From positions 1-47,247 of the forward strand of contig CALKGG010000117.1 in assembly GCA_938084885.1 (NCBI GenBank): a stretch of 47,247 bases of DNA, in the 5' to 3' direction. Source of the stretch: an uncultured Acidimicrobiales bacterium. Its GTDB lineage: Bacteria > Actinomycetota > Acidimicrobiia > Acidimicrobiales > SHLQ01. The notes under the pieces are model-generated. The model did no database searches and was not told the DNA's origin. It saw only the letters and a program-made list of their open reading frames with translations. Position 1 is the first letter of the stretch; every line of letters starts with the position of its first letter. Made by a program: the position numbers and the translations under genes. Shown here piece by piece: positions 1 to 7,301 of the stretch.

Positions 1-40
1 CACTGAGGTACTCAGCTAGTCACTGAGGTACTCAGCTAGT
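1..40. repeat. two perfect tandem copies of a 20-bp unit
   Basis: Positions 1-20 and 21-40 are identical. Each unit carries a small inverted repeat, CTGAG-GTA-CTCAG. A third copy would begin at 41 but diverges after three bases. Because the array touches the left edge it may extend further. It could be a true genomic tandem repeat or an assembly or linker artefact at a contig end; the sequence alone cannot tell. Confidence 0.8.
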
Positions 41-271
41 CACCGGCGGTCGCAGGTTCCTCCCCCCCTTTCCTGCGGCCGCCAAATTCTCCAAATCGCC
101 GATTGTTTCGGCAATGTTTCACGAGTGTTAAAGGAAACGCACGAGATTGCGGGCTGCTTTGTGCGGCCCGCATTCTTGGCGTGTTGACACCAACGCGCAC
201 GAGCCCAATGACGTGAATCGGATGCGAGGCCAACAAGAACCAACACTGCTTCTTTTGGAGGAATACCGATT
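41..271 (+). promoter_or_regulatory. leader region of amt
   Basis: No credible gene lies here. A hairpin with 6-bp arms (GCGGGC 149-154, GCCCGC 166-171) sits upstream of a TTGACA-like -35 box (184-189), but the -10 at 17-bp spacing (207-212, AATGAC) is poor. A strong Shine-Dalgarno GGAGGA (257-262) lies 9 nt before the amt ATG and fixes that start. The hairpin could be a regulatory structure or the end of an upstream unit; no known nitrogen-regulator box was recognised. Confidence 0.45.
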
Positions 272-1528
272 ATGGATACGGGCGATCTGGCATGGATCCT
301 CATGAGCACCGCACTCGTGGTGTTTATGGTCCCAGGACTTGCACTCTTTTACGGAGGTATGGTCCGAGCAAAAAATGTCGGCAACATGCTGATGATGAAC
401 ATGGCGAGCGTCGCCATCGTTCCAATTCTGTGGGTGCTATTCACCTACTCCCTCGGGAACAACCCGAACGAAAACAAGACGGGCTTTCTCGGCGGCGAAC
501 TGATCGGCAACTTCGATGTTGCTGGCCTGTCAGGAATTTCCGGTGACGAACTCGTCTTCGTTGCCTTCTTTATGACCTTTGCTGCAATCACCCCAGCGCT
601 GATCTCGGGAGCGGTCGCTGACCGTATGAAGTTCAGCAGCTGGGTCGTCTTCATGACGCTCTGGTCGATCATTGTGTACACCCCGGTCACCTACTGGGTG
701 TACACCGGTTGGCACACCGAACTCGACCCGCATGCACTCGACTTTGCTGGCGGCACGGCTATCCACATCAACGCCGGCGTCGCTGCCCTCGTCGTGGCGC
801 TCCTTCTCGGTAAGCGCAAAGGCCTCGGCAACGAAGACATGTCGCCCCATAACCGTTCGATGCTGCTTATCGGCACCGGCATCTTGTGGTTTGGCTGGTT
901 TGGTTTCAACGCTGGTTCGGCAGGCGCTGCTGACGGCATTGCCGCCCAAGCCCTCATCAACACCTTTGTTGCAGGCTCGGCTGGCATGGTTGGCTGGGTT
1001 GGCGTCGAATGGATCAAAGACGGAAAGGCCACCGTGCTCGGAACCGCCTCTGGTCTTGTTGCTGGTCTCGTTGCGATCACCCCGGCTGCGGGCTTCGTCA
1101 CGACCACCTCGGCGATCATTTTCGGTCTTGTCGCCGGTCCGATCTGCTACTTCGCCGTGCAGCTTAAGGAACGTCTCGGTTACGACGACTCGCTCGACGT
1201 CGTCGGCATCCACGGAGTTGGTGGCATCGTTGGCGGTCTTCTTCTCGGGCTGCTCTCGAGCCTCGACGTCAACGAAGGCGGTGCCGCTGGCGGCGCAGAC
1301 CTTCTCCTCAGCCAGATCATCGCCATGGGCTCGGTCATTGCCTACTCGGCCATTGCAACACTGATCATTGCCCTGGCCATCAAGGCAACCATGGGGCTTC
1401 GGGTCAGCGAGGAAGAAGAGTTCGCAGGCCTCGACCTGAGCATCCACGGCGAGCCGATCTATGCCTCGGATCACGGGGCGTTCCTCGACCTCTCCGAGAA
1501 GGCTGACGAAAGCACGACGGTCGGCTAA
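272..1528 (+). CDS. amt: ammonium transporter (Amt/MEP/Rh family)
   Basis: A 418-aa inner-membrane channel that conducts ammonium/ammonia; the family acts as a homotrimer. About eleven hydrophobic segments are visible, starting right after a short N-terminus (WILMSTALVVFMVPGLALFY). The Amt signature DFAGGTAIHINAG is present, and the two pore histidines are at H165 (AIHIN) and H314 (GIHGVGG). Length is normal for a bacterial Amt. The ATG is supported by GGAGGA 9 nt upstream. The C-terminal tail is acidic (SEEEEFAGLD). No glnK/glnB-type PII gene follows, as is usual next to amt; instead a GGDEF-EAL gene lies in convergent orientation, separated by a terminator hairpin. Family assignment is very secure; nitrogen control is not visible. 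Confidence 0.97.
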   Translation: MDTGDLAWILMSTALVVFMVPGLALFYGGMVRAKNVGNMLMMNMASVAIVPILWVLFTYSLGNNPNENKTGFLGGELIGNFDVAGLSGISGDELVFVAFFMTFAAITPALISGAVADRMKFSSWVVFMTLWSIIVYTPVTYWVYTGWHTELDPHALDFAGGTAIHINAGVAALVVALLLGKRKGLGNEDMSPHNRSMLLIGTGILWFGWFGFNAGSAGAADGIAAQALINTFVAGSAGMVGWVGVEWIKDGKATVLGTASGLVAGLVAITPAAGFVTTTSAIIFGLVAGPICYFAVQLKERLGYDDSLDVVGIHGVGGIVGGLLLGLLSSLDVNEGGAAGGADLLLSQIIAMGSVIAYSAIATLIIALAIKATMGLRVSEEEEFAGLDLSIHGEPIYASDHGAFLDLSEKADESTTVG

Positions 1529-1550
1529 CGCACCCCATCTCTCGAATGAC

Positions 1551-1593
1551 GAAATCCGCTGGGCAGCACGCGCTCAGCGGGTTTCGCAGTTTT
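1551..1593 (+). terminator. Rho-independent terminator of amt
   Basis: An 11-bp stem (1551-1561 with 1575-1585, one G:U pair) and a 13-nt loop are followed by TTTT at 1590-1593. It ends on the stop codon of the convergent GGDEF-EAL gene (TAA read from 1594-1592), so it may serve both directions. Confidence 0.75.
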
Positions 1594-3199
1594 AGGCCGA
1601 TCGAGCAGTCGTGGTACTAACCCGAGCCTGCACGGCCTTGCCTTGCGCATAGAAGCCATGTCCCGAGATTTGCCCGTCCATCTGCAAGAGCAGGCGCAGG
1701 TCGGCGTCGGTGTCGACACCGGAATGAACCACATCGAATCCGAGCGTGCGGGCGCTTGCATAGATGGCCTTTGCCACCGACGCACTGCGGGTCCGGTCAT
1801 GCTCATCGAGAATCGAACTGTGCAGCTTCACGCCATCGAATGGGATGGTGTGAAGCGTCCGCAGTGACGCGTGAGATCGGCCGAAGTCATCGAGGACGAG
1901 CGATGCACCAGCGTTGCGGAGTAGTTCGAGGTGGTGTGCAACCACCCGACCACCGGTGCTGACTGCTTCCTCATCGACCTGGAACATGATCTTGTTTGGA
2001 CCGCCCGAGAGACGGTCGACGATCCAACCAATGGCACGGCTATCGCGCAGCGTGCTCGCCGACAAACTCATCCCGGTACGGACGCTGTCGGCCGCGCCGT
2101 CATCGAGCAAGGCAAACTCGAGCACGGCCCGCTCAACGTCTCCAACCCGACCAATGAGTTCGGCCAGGTTCATAAACTGATGGTCGTCGATCTGGCCACG
2201 TGTTGGATGGTTCCAGATCACGTGCGCTTCGAGTGCAACAACTGCGCCGGCTGGCAAGTGGACGATTGGCACGAGTGCAGTGGTGAGCTGATTGCCAGAA
2301 AGGGCGTCCAACAGCTCGGCGGCGAGCTGACGCTGATCTTCGGCCTTCAATCGGATCTCGCCGTCGTACACACTCAGTTCGCCCGGGCCGTCATCCTTTG
2401 AGGCGTTGAGCGCTGCATCTCCATGGGAAATAATCTCCGATGCCTTTTCGCCCTTGCTGCGCGACGCAACGCCAGCACCAGCGCTCACGCGCAACTCGTT
2501 GTCGTCGACGCGAATGGGAATGTGAATCGCAGCTTGGAGACGGCGGGCAAGGTTCGTGGCCATCTCGGTGCCCATGTTTGGGCAGTAGACGCCGAACACG
2601 TCGCCGCCCAGGCGGCTGATGGTGTCGACTGTGCGGAGGGTTTCTCGGAGCCGGTTCGCAACCTCGGCAAGCACGGCATCGCCAACACTATGTCCAAGGG
2701 TCGAGTTGACGGCGCCCATGGCGTCGATGCCAAGAACAATAACGGTCGACTCCGGCGGGCCGCCAGCAAATTCGACATCGAGAAAATCGGTGAAGGCATC
2801 GCGATCGATGGTCTTGGTGAGGCGATCCTTGGCTCCGGTCGGGGCGATCATCGGCGTCGTGGAAACTCCATGCCGTCGGTCATGGACGAGCAATGCGAGG
2901 TCGAGCACATTGGCGAGCGTCGCGACAGATTCGGCGGCGCCCGCTGCTGGAGCCGAATCGAAGATCACCGAAAGCGTGCCGTTGCTATGCGGGAGGTCGT
3001 AGGTGTCGCCCTCGTCGAAGTCTCGAATTCCCCCGGTCCGGCCGAGTGGACGGCCATCGCTCTCGAGTTTCGCGGCAGAAAACCCGACGAGTTTGCCTGC
3101 GTGCAGGAGCATCTGTTCGATCTCGGTCGCACCGAAAGGCTTGATCTGTTGTAGTAGCTCGGTCCAGCTCGCCGGAATCATCACGTACATCCCATTCAC
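1592..3199 (-). CDS. degenerate GGDEF-EAL domain protein
   Basis: A soluble protein (535 aa from this start) with an uncharacterised N-terminal part (about 1-120), a GGDEF domain (about 125-285) and an EAL domain (about 295-535). Active GGDEF proteins make cyclic di-GMP and EAL proteins degrade it. Here the signature is GGDVF (about residue 200), losing the metal-binding Glu, and EAL reads EAH (about 323). The EAL-domain Asn in the second conserved block is replaced (MSLSAST), while DDFG (about 436) and the Lys of VKLH remain. I infer an inactive c-di-GMP sensor or partner rather than an enzyme. GTG at 3199 is chosen because AGGA lies 7 nt upstream; an ATG at 3190 and a TTG at 3253 are alternatives. 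Convergent with amt. Confidence 0.85.
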   Translation of the reverse strand: MNGMYVMIPASWTELLQQIKPFGATEIEQMLLHAGKLVGFSAAKLESDGRPLGRTGGIRDFDEGDTYDLPHSNGTLSVIFDSAPAAGAAESVATLANVLDLALLVHDRRHGVSTTPMIAPTGAKDRLTKTIDRDAFTDFLDVEFAGGPPESTVIVLGIDAMGAVNSTLGHSVGDAVLAEVANRLRETLRTVDTISRLGGDVFGVYCPNMGTEMATNLARRLQAAIHIPIRVDDNELRVSAGAGVASRSKGEKASEIISHGDAALNASKDDGPGELSVYDGEIRLKAEDQRQLAAELLDALSGNQLTTALVPIVHLPAGAVVALEAHVIWNHPTRGQIDDHQFMNLAELIGRVGDVERAVLEFALLDDGAADSVRTGMSLSASTLRDSRAIGWIVDRLSGGPNKIMFQVDEEAVSTGGRVVAHHLELLRNAGASLVLDDFGRSHASLRTLHTIPFDGVKLHSSILDEHDRTRSASVAKAIYASARTLGFDVVHSGVDTDADLRLLLQMDGQISGHGFYAQGKAVQARVSTTTARSA

Positions 3200-3229
3200 A
3201 CTTCGATCCTGTTGTATGAATTTCGTCGC

Positions 3230-3306
3230 TTTCACCCAAATCTGTAGGGCCAAACGGCCTATGCGCGGTCAAATCTGTGCAGGTCATCGCGCCCTTTCAC
3301 CCAAAT
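3230..3306. repeat. direct repeat TTTCACCCAAAT upstream of the GGDEF-EAL gene
   Basis: TTTCACCCAAAT occurs exactly at 3230-3241 and 3295-3306, 65 bp apart; AAATCTGT also occurs twice (3238-3245, 3271-3278). The rest of 3200-3493 holds no gene. The spacing upstream of the minus-strand start at 3199 would suit regulator sites, but nothing identifies a factor. Confidence 0.4.
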
Positions 3307-3493
3307 TCACGCAATGTGTTTACTTTTGTCACACCTTGGCGACCCACGAAACGTCTCCAGAGTCCCTATCGTGGGACAGACCTTGTTTCCCGCTGTTTCG
3401 ACGTACATGCCGGGGATTCTGGTCCTGCCGTGGACTCATCAAACCCGATGAGCCGCGCGTAGGCAGGTACAACAGATCGAAGGGATGCATCGA

Positions 3494-3817
3494 ATGGCAA
3501 AGCAACGCACAACGTTCGCGAAGCTCCAGCGAGAGCGGGCGAAGGCCGCAAAGAAGGCTGAAAAGCAGGCAGCACGGATCAACGGCGGCAACGTCGCTCC
3601 CGCGCCAGACCCCGAGCCCGTCGAAGAGACGAAAATCGACGCCGCTGAACTCGAAAACATGACCACCGTCGAACGGCTCTTCGCTGGCAAGGGACGCCTT
3701 TCGGCACCCGAGCTCATGTCGATGACCGAGAAGATCCAACGCATGCATCAGCGTGGCGAGATCGACGATGACGAGCTTGAGGACGCAAAGCTCGAGCTGC
3801 TCGAACGCATCGAGTAA
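3494..3817 (+). CDS. small basic/acidic coiled-coil protein, SHOCT-like C-terminus
   Basis: A 107-aa protein I do not recognise by name. The N-terminus is strongly basic and alanine-rich (AKLQRERAKAAKKAEKQAAR), predicting a helix or coiled coil that could bind nucleic acid or a partner. A Pro/Glu linker follows (about 36-50). The last 40 residues (about 68-107; SAPELMSMTEKIQRM, then DDDELEDAKLELLERI) resemble the short SHOCT helix pair found at the ends of many bacterial proteins. The start at 3494 is preferred over ATG 3485 because GAAGGG (3479-3484) is 9 nt upstream of 3494. Convergent with the GHMP kinase gene 13 bp away. Function unknown. Confidence 0.7.
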   Translation: MAKQRTTFAKLQRERAKAAKKAEKQAARINGGNVAPAPDPEPVEETKIDAAELENMTTVERLFAGKGRLSAPELMSMTEKIQRMHQRGEIDDDELEDAKLELLERIE

Positions 3818-3830
3818 GCGCACGAGCGCG

Positions 3831-4682
3831 CTAGTGCGCGTCCCACGTCATCATCTCGTAGCCCCACTGCATCATGGCGTCGAGAAATACCTGCGCCTCC
3901 TTGGGCACAACCCCCACGATGGCCCCGCCGCTGCCCGCGTAGTTCGCGCACGCTCCGAGCTGGCGCGCCCGGTCGACCATTCGGCGTTGCGCCGGTTCGA
4001 GCGTCATAATGCTGCTCCGCAGTTCGAACGATTGGTCGATCGCCGACTTCAGGCCGTGCACATCGCCTGATTTGAACGCGGCCGCAGCAGTGTGGGCTGC
4101 AGTGGCAAATTCATCGACCACGCTCTGGTGAGGCCGACCGCGTGTGGCCAGCTCGGTGTGCACTACAGAACTAGACTGCGCCGCAGAAGGATTCCAAGCG
4201 AGGTAGATCGGAATCGCCCGCTCCGTTGTGAAGTCAAGCTTGTCGATCGACGCGACGTCGGCGAAGTCCATTACCGCCGAGAAACCGTGCGCTTGAATGA
4301 GCTGATCCTGCCATCCGCCGGCGATAGCAAGATCGACCCGTTCGACGGAATGTGCCAGCTGAGCAAGCGCCATTGGTTCGAGCTCGATCTTTGCCGCAAC
4401 ACACAGGCTCCGCAGCGTCTCGATGACGATGGCGCTGCTACCCGCGAGGCCAACAGATCTCGGGATCGTCGTCTCGAACCGTACAGTACGGTCGAGGGGA
4501 ACGGGCGCGACATCGGTGTGGAAGCGGCGGATCGACGCCTGGACGAGTGGTTGGGCCGCATCGGCATCACCCTCGACCACCCGGGCTGTCACCGACATGT
4601 CGGGCACGACGAGCGCGCAGACCGCCCCGCCGAAGCCATCTGAGGGATTCCCCGCAATTGCTGCCCGCGCAGGCGTTGACAC
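3831..4682 (-). CDS. GHMP-family sugar kinase, glucuronokinase-like
   Basis: A 283-aa protein with all three GHMP kinase motifs: motif 1 AIAGNPSDGFGG (about 8-19), motif 2 IPRSVGLAGSSAIVI (about 73-87, the ATP-binding loop) and motif 3 YAGSGGAIVGVV near the C-terminus. The GNPSDG(F/Y)GG and IPR-x-VGLAGSSAIV wording is what I recall from plant-type glucuronokinases, which phosphorylate D-glucuronate at C1; this is family-level inference and other sugars are possible. Cytoplasmic, no signal peptide. GTG start at 4682, 7 nt after the stop of the Dabb gene, so the two are probably co-transcribed. A GalU-type pyrophosphorylase gene lies about 4 kb away, but no dedicated UDP-sugar pyrophosphorylase is adjacent. 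Confidence 0.78.
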   Translation of the reverse strand: MSTPARAAIAGNPSDGFGGAVCALVVPDMSVTARVVEGDADAAQPLVQASIRRFHTDVAPVPLDRTVRFETTIPRSVGLAGSSAIVIETLRSLCVAAKIELEPMALAQLAHSVERVDLAIAGGWQDQLIQAHGFSAVMDFADVASIDKLDFTTERAIPIYLAWNPSAAQSSSVVHTELATRGRPHQSVVDEFATAAHTAAAAFKSGDVHGLKSAIDQSFELRSSIMTLEPAQRRMVDRARQLGACANYAGSGGAIVGVVPKEAQVFLDAMMQWGYEMMTWDAH

Positions 4683-4689
4683 GACGGCG

Positions 4690-4986
4690 TCAGTCGATGA
4701 GGTATTGCACGGCGGACCGCTCGGCGAGAAACGGTTTGATGTGCGTGCCGATCACTTCGAGGTGGTCTTCGTTTGCGTTATATACATCGAACCCTGCCTG
4801 ATCGTGAAAGTCCGCAACGAGGACAAGGTCAAAGCTGCCCGCCTGCACATTGAGGTCGCGTCCAATCGAGTACGACACGATTTCCGGTATCACTGCCGGA
4901 AGGGCTTCGAGGCCCGTAACGATTGCAGCGAAATGTGCGTCGGTGGCGGATTCGGTGAGCTTCATCATGACGACGTGGCGGAACAT
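4690..4986 (-). CDS. Dabb (stress-responsive alpha/beta-barrel) domain protein
   Basis: A 98-aa single-domain protein beginning MFRHVVMMKL, typical of Dabb proteins, and ending with the conserved HLEVIGTHIKPFL region. Dabb proteins form dimeric ferredoxin-like barrels; some act in stress responses or polyketide cyclisation, most are unassigned. ATG 4986 is preferred over GTG 4995 because a TACGGT -10 box lies 7 nt upstream of it, fitting the leaderless pattern used elsewhere in the window. It is the first gene of a likely two-gene unit with the GHMP kinase (7-nt gap). The substrate is unknown. Confidence 0.85.
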   Translation of the reverse strand: MFRHVVMMKLTESATDAHFAAIVTGLEALPAVIPEIVSYSIGRDLNVQAGSFDLVLVADFHDQAGFDVYNANEDHLEVIGTHIKPFLAERSAVQYLID

Positions 4987-4993
4987 AGACGCC

Positions 4994-4999
4994 ACCGTA
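4994..4999 (-). promoter_or_regulatory. leaderless -10 box of the Dabb gene
   Basis: TACGGT read on the minus strand, 7 nt (4993-4987) before ATG 4986, with no Shine-Dalgarno in between. Confidence 0.5.
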
Positions 5000-5047
5000 G
5001 CTTCGGTTGGTGAGCAGCGCCGAGAGCTCCCGAACCAATCAACGCAC

Positions 5048-5683
5048 CTACGCCACAGGTCCGGGCCGCATGGCGACCCGTTCGTCTTCCATCACCGGGG
5101 CGAAACGTCCTGTCGTAGCAAGACCACCGAAGCGTCGCTCGGGAAGCCCAAAATCCGGTTCGTCACCCGCGGCGACCAACGGGACACGAGGGACAGAGGA
5201 CAGCACCGACGAGACATTGGAGCCAACCCAGCCGTTTGCCACTGGCGCTGGCGATACCGGCGGCTGCGAGGTGGCAACGGGCGCCGCGTCATCGATCGAA
5301 TCGTATGTGACGGGCTGATTGAAGCCCGCCGGACCAGCAACACCGAGCACTGACAGAGACCCGTTCGCCGAACGCAGATACCAGGCAACAGCGAACACAA
5401 TCAGCGCAACGTCGACCAACAGGTGCACTCCCCACATCACCGACCACAAGCGGGTCATTACGTAGGTGAGAACCGCAGCGACGACCAAACCAGCAAACAC
5501 TTGCTGGCGGCGAGTGCGCGCCATCTCCTCGGTCCGGGGAACGTCGAAGAGGCTCGACTGATGCGTTGCATACGGATCGGGCATCAAGCCCCCACCGGTT
5601 GTACTGCGCACGCGATCACGGCCCCAGGTAATGGCAAACCCAGCCCATCCGAGCGCGATAATTACGATCACAAGTAGCAACAT
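5048..5683 (-). CDS. GlpR-like membrane protein (candidate receptor of a MoeA/Glp homologue)
   Basis: 211 aa. An N-terminal membrane helix (about 1-20, LLLVIVIIALGWAGFAI), a cytoplasmic basic linker ending ARTRRQQVF (about 54-63), then two more helices (about 63-80 and 85-105) and a long Pro/Ser-rich low-complexity tail. This layout matches GlpR, the membrane receptor of the gephyrin-like MoeA paralogue Glp, which in corynebacteria links FtsZ-based division to polar growth. There galU, glp and glpR are neighbours; here the gene lies 1.6 kb from a moeA/glp homologue and 2.9 kb from galU, with moaA and moaC between. The assignment is from topology and context, not residue-level homology. A possible -10 TAAAGT (5732-5727) gives a leader of about 37 nt. 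Alternative: unrelated hypothetical membrane protein. Confidence 0.6.
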   Translation of the reverse strand: MLLLVIVIIALGWAGFAITWGRDRVRSTTGGGLMPDPYATHQSSLFDVPRTEEMARTRRQQVFAGLVVAAVLTYVMTRLWSVMWGVHLLVDVALIVFAVAWYLRSANGSLSVLGVAGPAGFNQPVTYDSIDDAAPVATSQPPVSPAPVANGWVGSNVSSVLSSVPRVPLVAAGDEPDFGLPERRFGGLATTGRFAPVMEDERVAMRPGPVA

Positions 5684-5749
5684 GTTGCAGGGGGTTCCTC
5701 ACGTCAGGGGAATGAGTGACGGAGAGACTTTAGCGGCGCTTTACGCAGA

Positions 5750-6238
5750 TTAATCGGACCCTTCTCGGTGATAAGGGCCACTCTTTCCGCCGGTCTTTTC
5801 CCACAACGCAATCTCGCCAATGCACATCCCTTTATCGAGCGATTTGCACATGTCATAGATCGTGAGCGCCGCTACCGAACACGCCGTGAGCGCTTCCATC
5901 TCGACACCGGTCATGCCAACGGTTTCGACCGACGCTTCGATATCGATGTGCTCTTCACCAATCTCGAAGTTCACGTTGACGGCCCCAATGAGCAGCGGGT
6001 GACACAACGGGACGAGGTCTGCTGTTCGCTTCGCCGCCTGTATTCCCGCAACGCGAGCCACGCTCAACACATCGCCCTTCGAGATTGCTCCGCGAGCCAC
6101 AGCCGACGCGGTATCGGGGGTCATTGCGACCCGACCCTTCGCTATTGCGCGGCGATGCGTTGGTTCTTTTTGGGTGACATCGACCATTCGAGCACGACCC
6201 ATTGGATCCAAGTGGGTAAAGCCATCGTGAGCAGACAT
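5750..6238 (-). CDS. moaC: cyclic pyranopterin monophosphate synthase MoaC
   Basis: A 162-aa cytoplasmic enzyme of molybdenum cofactor synthesis; with MoaA it converts GTP to cyclic pyranopterin monophosphate. Conserved blocks: [18 protein letters not shown] near the N-terminus, [12 protein letters not shown] (about 70-81), and [20 protein letters not shown] with the catalytic-region Lys in [10 protein letters not shown] (about 126-139). Length is typical. It lies 21 nt downstream of moaA on the same strand, but has its own leaderless -10 box (TAGACT, 6 nt before ATG), so it may be transcribed both with moaA and independently. Confidence 0.96.
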   Translation of the reverse strand: MSAHDGFTHLDPMGRARMVDVTQKEPTHRRAIAKGRVAMTPDTASAVARGAISKGDVLSVARVAGIQAAKRTADLVPLCHPLLIGAVNVNFEIGEEHIDIEASVETVGMTGVEMEALTACSVAALTIYDMCKSLDKGMCIGEIALWEKTGGKSGPYHREGSD

Positions 6239-6244
6239 GACCGA

Positions 6245-6250
6245 AGTCTA
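6245..6250 (-). promoter_or_regulatory. leaderless -10 box of moaC
   Basis: TAGACT on the minus strand, 6 nt before ATG 6238; it sits in the 21-nt gap after moaA. Confidence 0.5.
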
Positions 6251-6259
6251 GTCGTTTCG

Positions 6260-7240
6260 CTAACCGCCGATTTGGCTCATGTTTCGCTTGGGGCGAATGA
6301 AGTGCACCGTATCGATGCCGTGCCCAGCCCATTTATCGTGGACTGCGCCTTCGATGATCTTGGCGATCTCATCGTCGCTCGCGTTCGACCGGAGGGCGTC
6401 TCTGAGGTTGTAATCGGTGACCGCAAACAGACAGTTCCGGAACTGGCCGTCGGCGGTGAGACGAATGCGGTCGCAGGTGTCGCAGAACTTCTCGGTGACG
6501 GTTGCGATGACACCGATCTCACCCTTGCCATCTGCGTACTTGTATCGGGTTGCAGGGGCCGAGGTGCGTTCGATTGCTTCCAGGGGAAACTCGGCGTTGA
6601 CCTCTTCAATCACCCGCTGCAAAGGCACCACCCGTTCGGGGCCCCACTGCTCGTCGGCATCGAGCGGCATGAATTCGATAAATCGGACGATCACGCCTTT
6701 GTCTCGGCCGTACCGAGCAAAGTCAACAATTTCGTCGTCGTTAATGCCGTTCATCAGCACAACGTTGATCTTGATCGGGTCGAAACCGGCTTCAAGCGCG
6801 GCGTCGATACCGTCGAGAACCCGGTCGAGATCGTCGCGACGTGTGAGCTCGATGAACCGGTCCTTTTGCAACGAGTCGAGGGAGATGTTCAACCGACGAA
6901 GACCAGCATCCTTGAGATCCTCGGCGACAAGGCGCAGCGTTGCACCGTTCGTCGTCATTGCGAGGTCGACGCCGAGTGCGGAGAGCTTACGAACGAGTCG
7001 ACTGAGATGGGCTCGAACCGTTGGCTCTCCTCCGGTGAGGCGGATGCTGTCGACGCCGTAACGTTCAACGAGCAGCGATGCCACCCGCTCGATCTCTTCG
7101 AAGGTGAGCAGGCTCTCCCGAGGCATCCAGACCATGCCCTCTTCGGTCATGCAGTACTGGCAGCGGAAATTGCAGCGATCGGTGACGGCAATTCGCAGGT
7201 CGCGGTGGACTCGACCGAATGTGTCCAGAAGGGGCTCCAT
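6260..7240 (-). CDS. moaA: GTP 3',8-cyclase MoaA (radical SAM)
   Basis: A 326-aa radical SAM enzyme performing the first step of molybdopterin synthesis. The N-terminal [4Fe-4S] motif is CNFRCQYC (about 22-29), the SAM-binding glycine motif is RLTGGEPTVR, and the C-terminal cluster binds through CDTCDRIRLTADGQFRNC (about 262-279). The protein ends in the conserved Gly-Gly tail (SQIGG) needed for activity in the family. The reading frame stays open far upstream (to 8035), but ATG 7240 gives the family N-terminus (MEPLLDTFGRVHRDLRI) and has a leaderless -10 (TACCAT) 6 nt before it. Divergent from the moeA/glp homologue, 61 bp apart. Confidence 0.97.
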   Translation of the reverse strand: MEPLLDTFGRVHRDLRIAVTDRCNFRCQYCMTEEGMVWMPRESLLTFEEIERVASLLVERYGVDSIRLTGGEPTVRAHLSRLVRKLSALGVDLAMTTNGATLRLVAEDLKDAGLRRLNISLDSLQKDRFIELTRRDDLDRVLDGIDAALEAGFDPIKINVVLMNGINDDEIVDFARYGRDKGVIVRFIEFMPLDADEQWGPERVVPLQRVIEEVNAEFPLEAIERTSAPATRYKYADGKGEIGVIATVTEKFCDTCDRIRLTADGQFRNCLFAVTDYNLRDALRSNASDDEIAKIIEGAVHDKWAGHGIDTVHFIRPKRNMSQIGG

Positions 7241-7246
7241 TGCCCA

Positions 7247-7252
7247 ATGGTA
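7247..7252 (-). promoter_or_regulatory. leaderless -10 box of moaA
   Basis: TACCAT on the minus strand, 6 nt before ATG 7240; it shares the 61-bp intergenic region with the divergent moeA promoter. Confidence 0.5.
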
Positions 7253-7288
7253 CGGCCTTTTGGTCCGAACGAGAAAGGCGCGGGCCGC

Positions 7289-7294
7289 TAGCCT
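7289..7294 (+). promoter_or_regulatory. leaderless -10 box of moeA/glp
   Basis: TAGCCT 7 nt before ATG 7302; the same hexamer is found at the GH13_18 gene (27663-27668). This supports ATG 7302 over upstream in-frame starts. Confidence 0.5.
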
Positions 7295-7301
7295 GAGGTC
7301 G

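Noticed and set aside
530..1474. 314-aa open frame on the minus strand inside amt
   Set aside because: Antisense to a secure transporter gene; composition is a mirror of the amt codons.
5768..7291. 507-aa open frame on the plus strand
   Set aside because: It lies opposite moaC and moaA, which are unmistakable; its product has no domain and is a codon-usage shadow.
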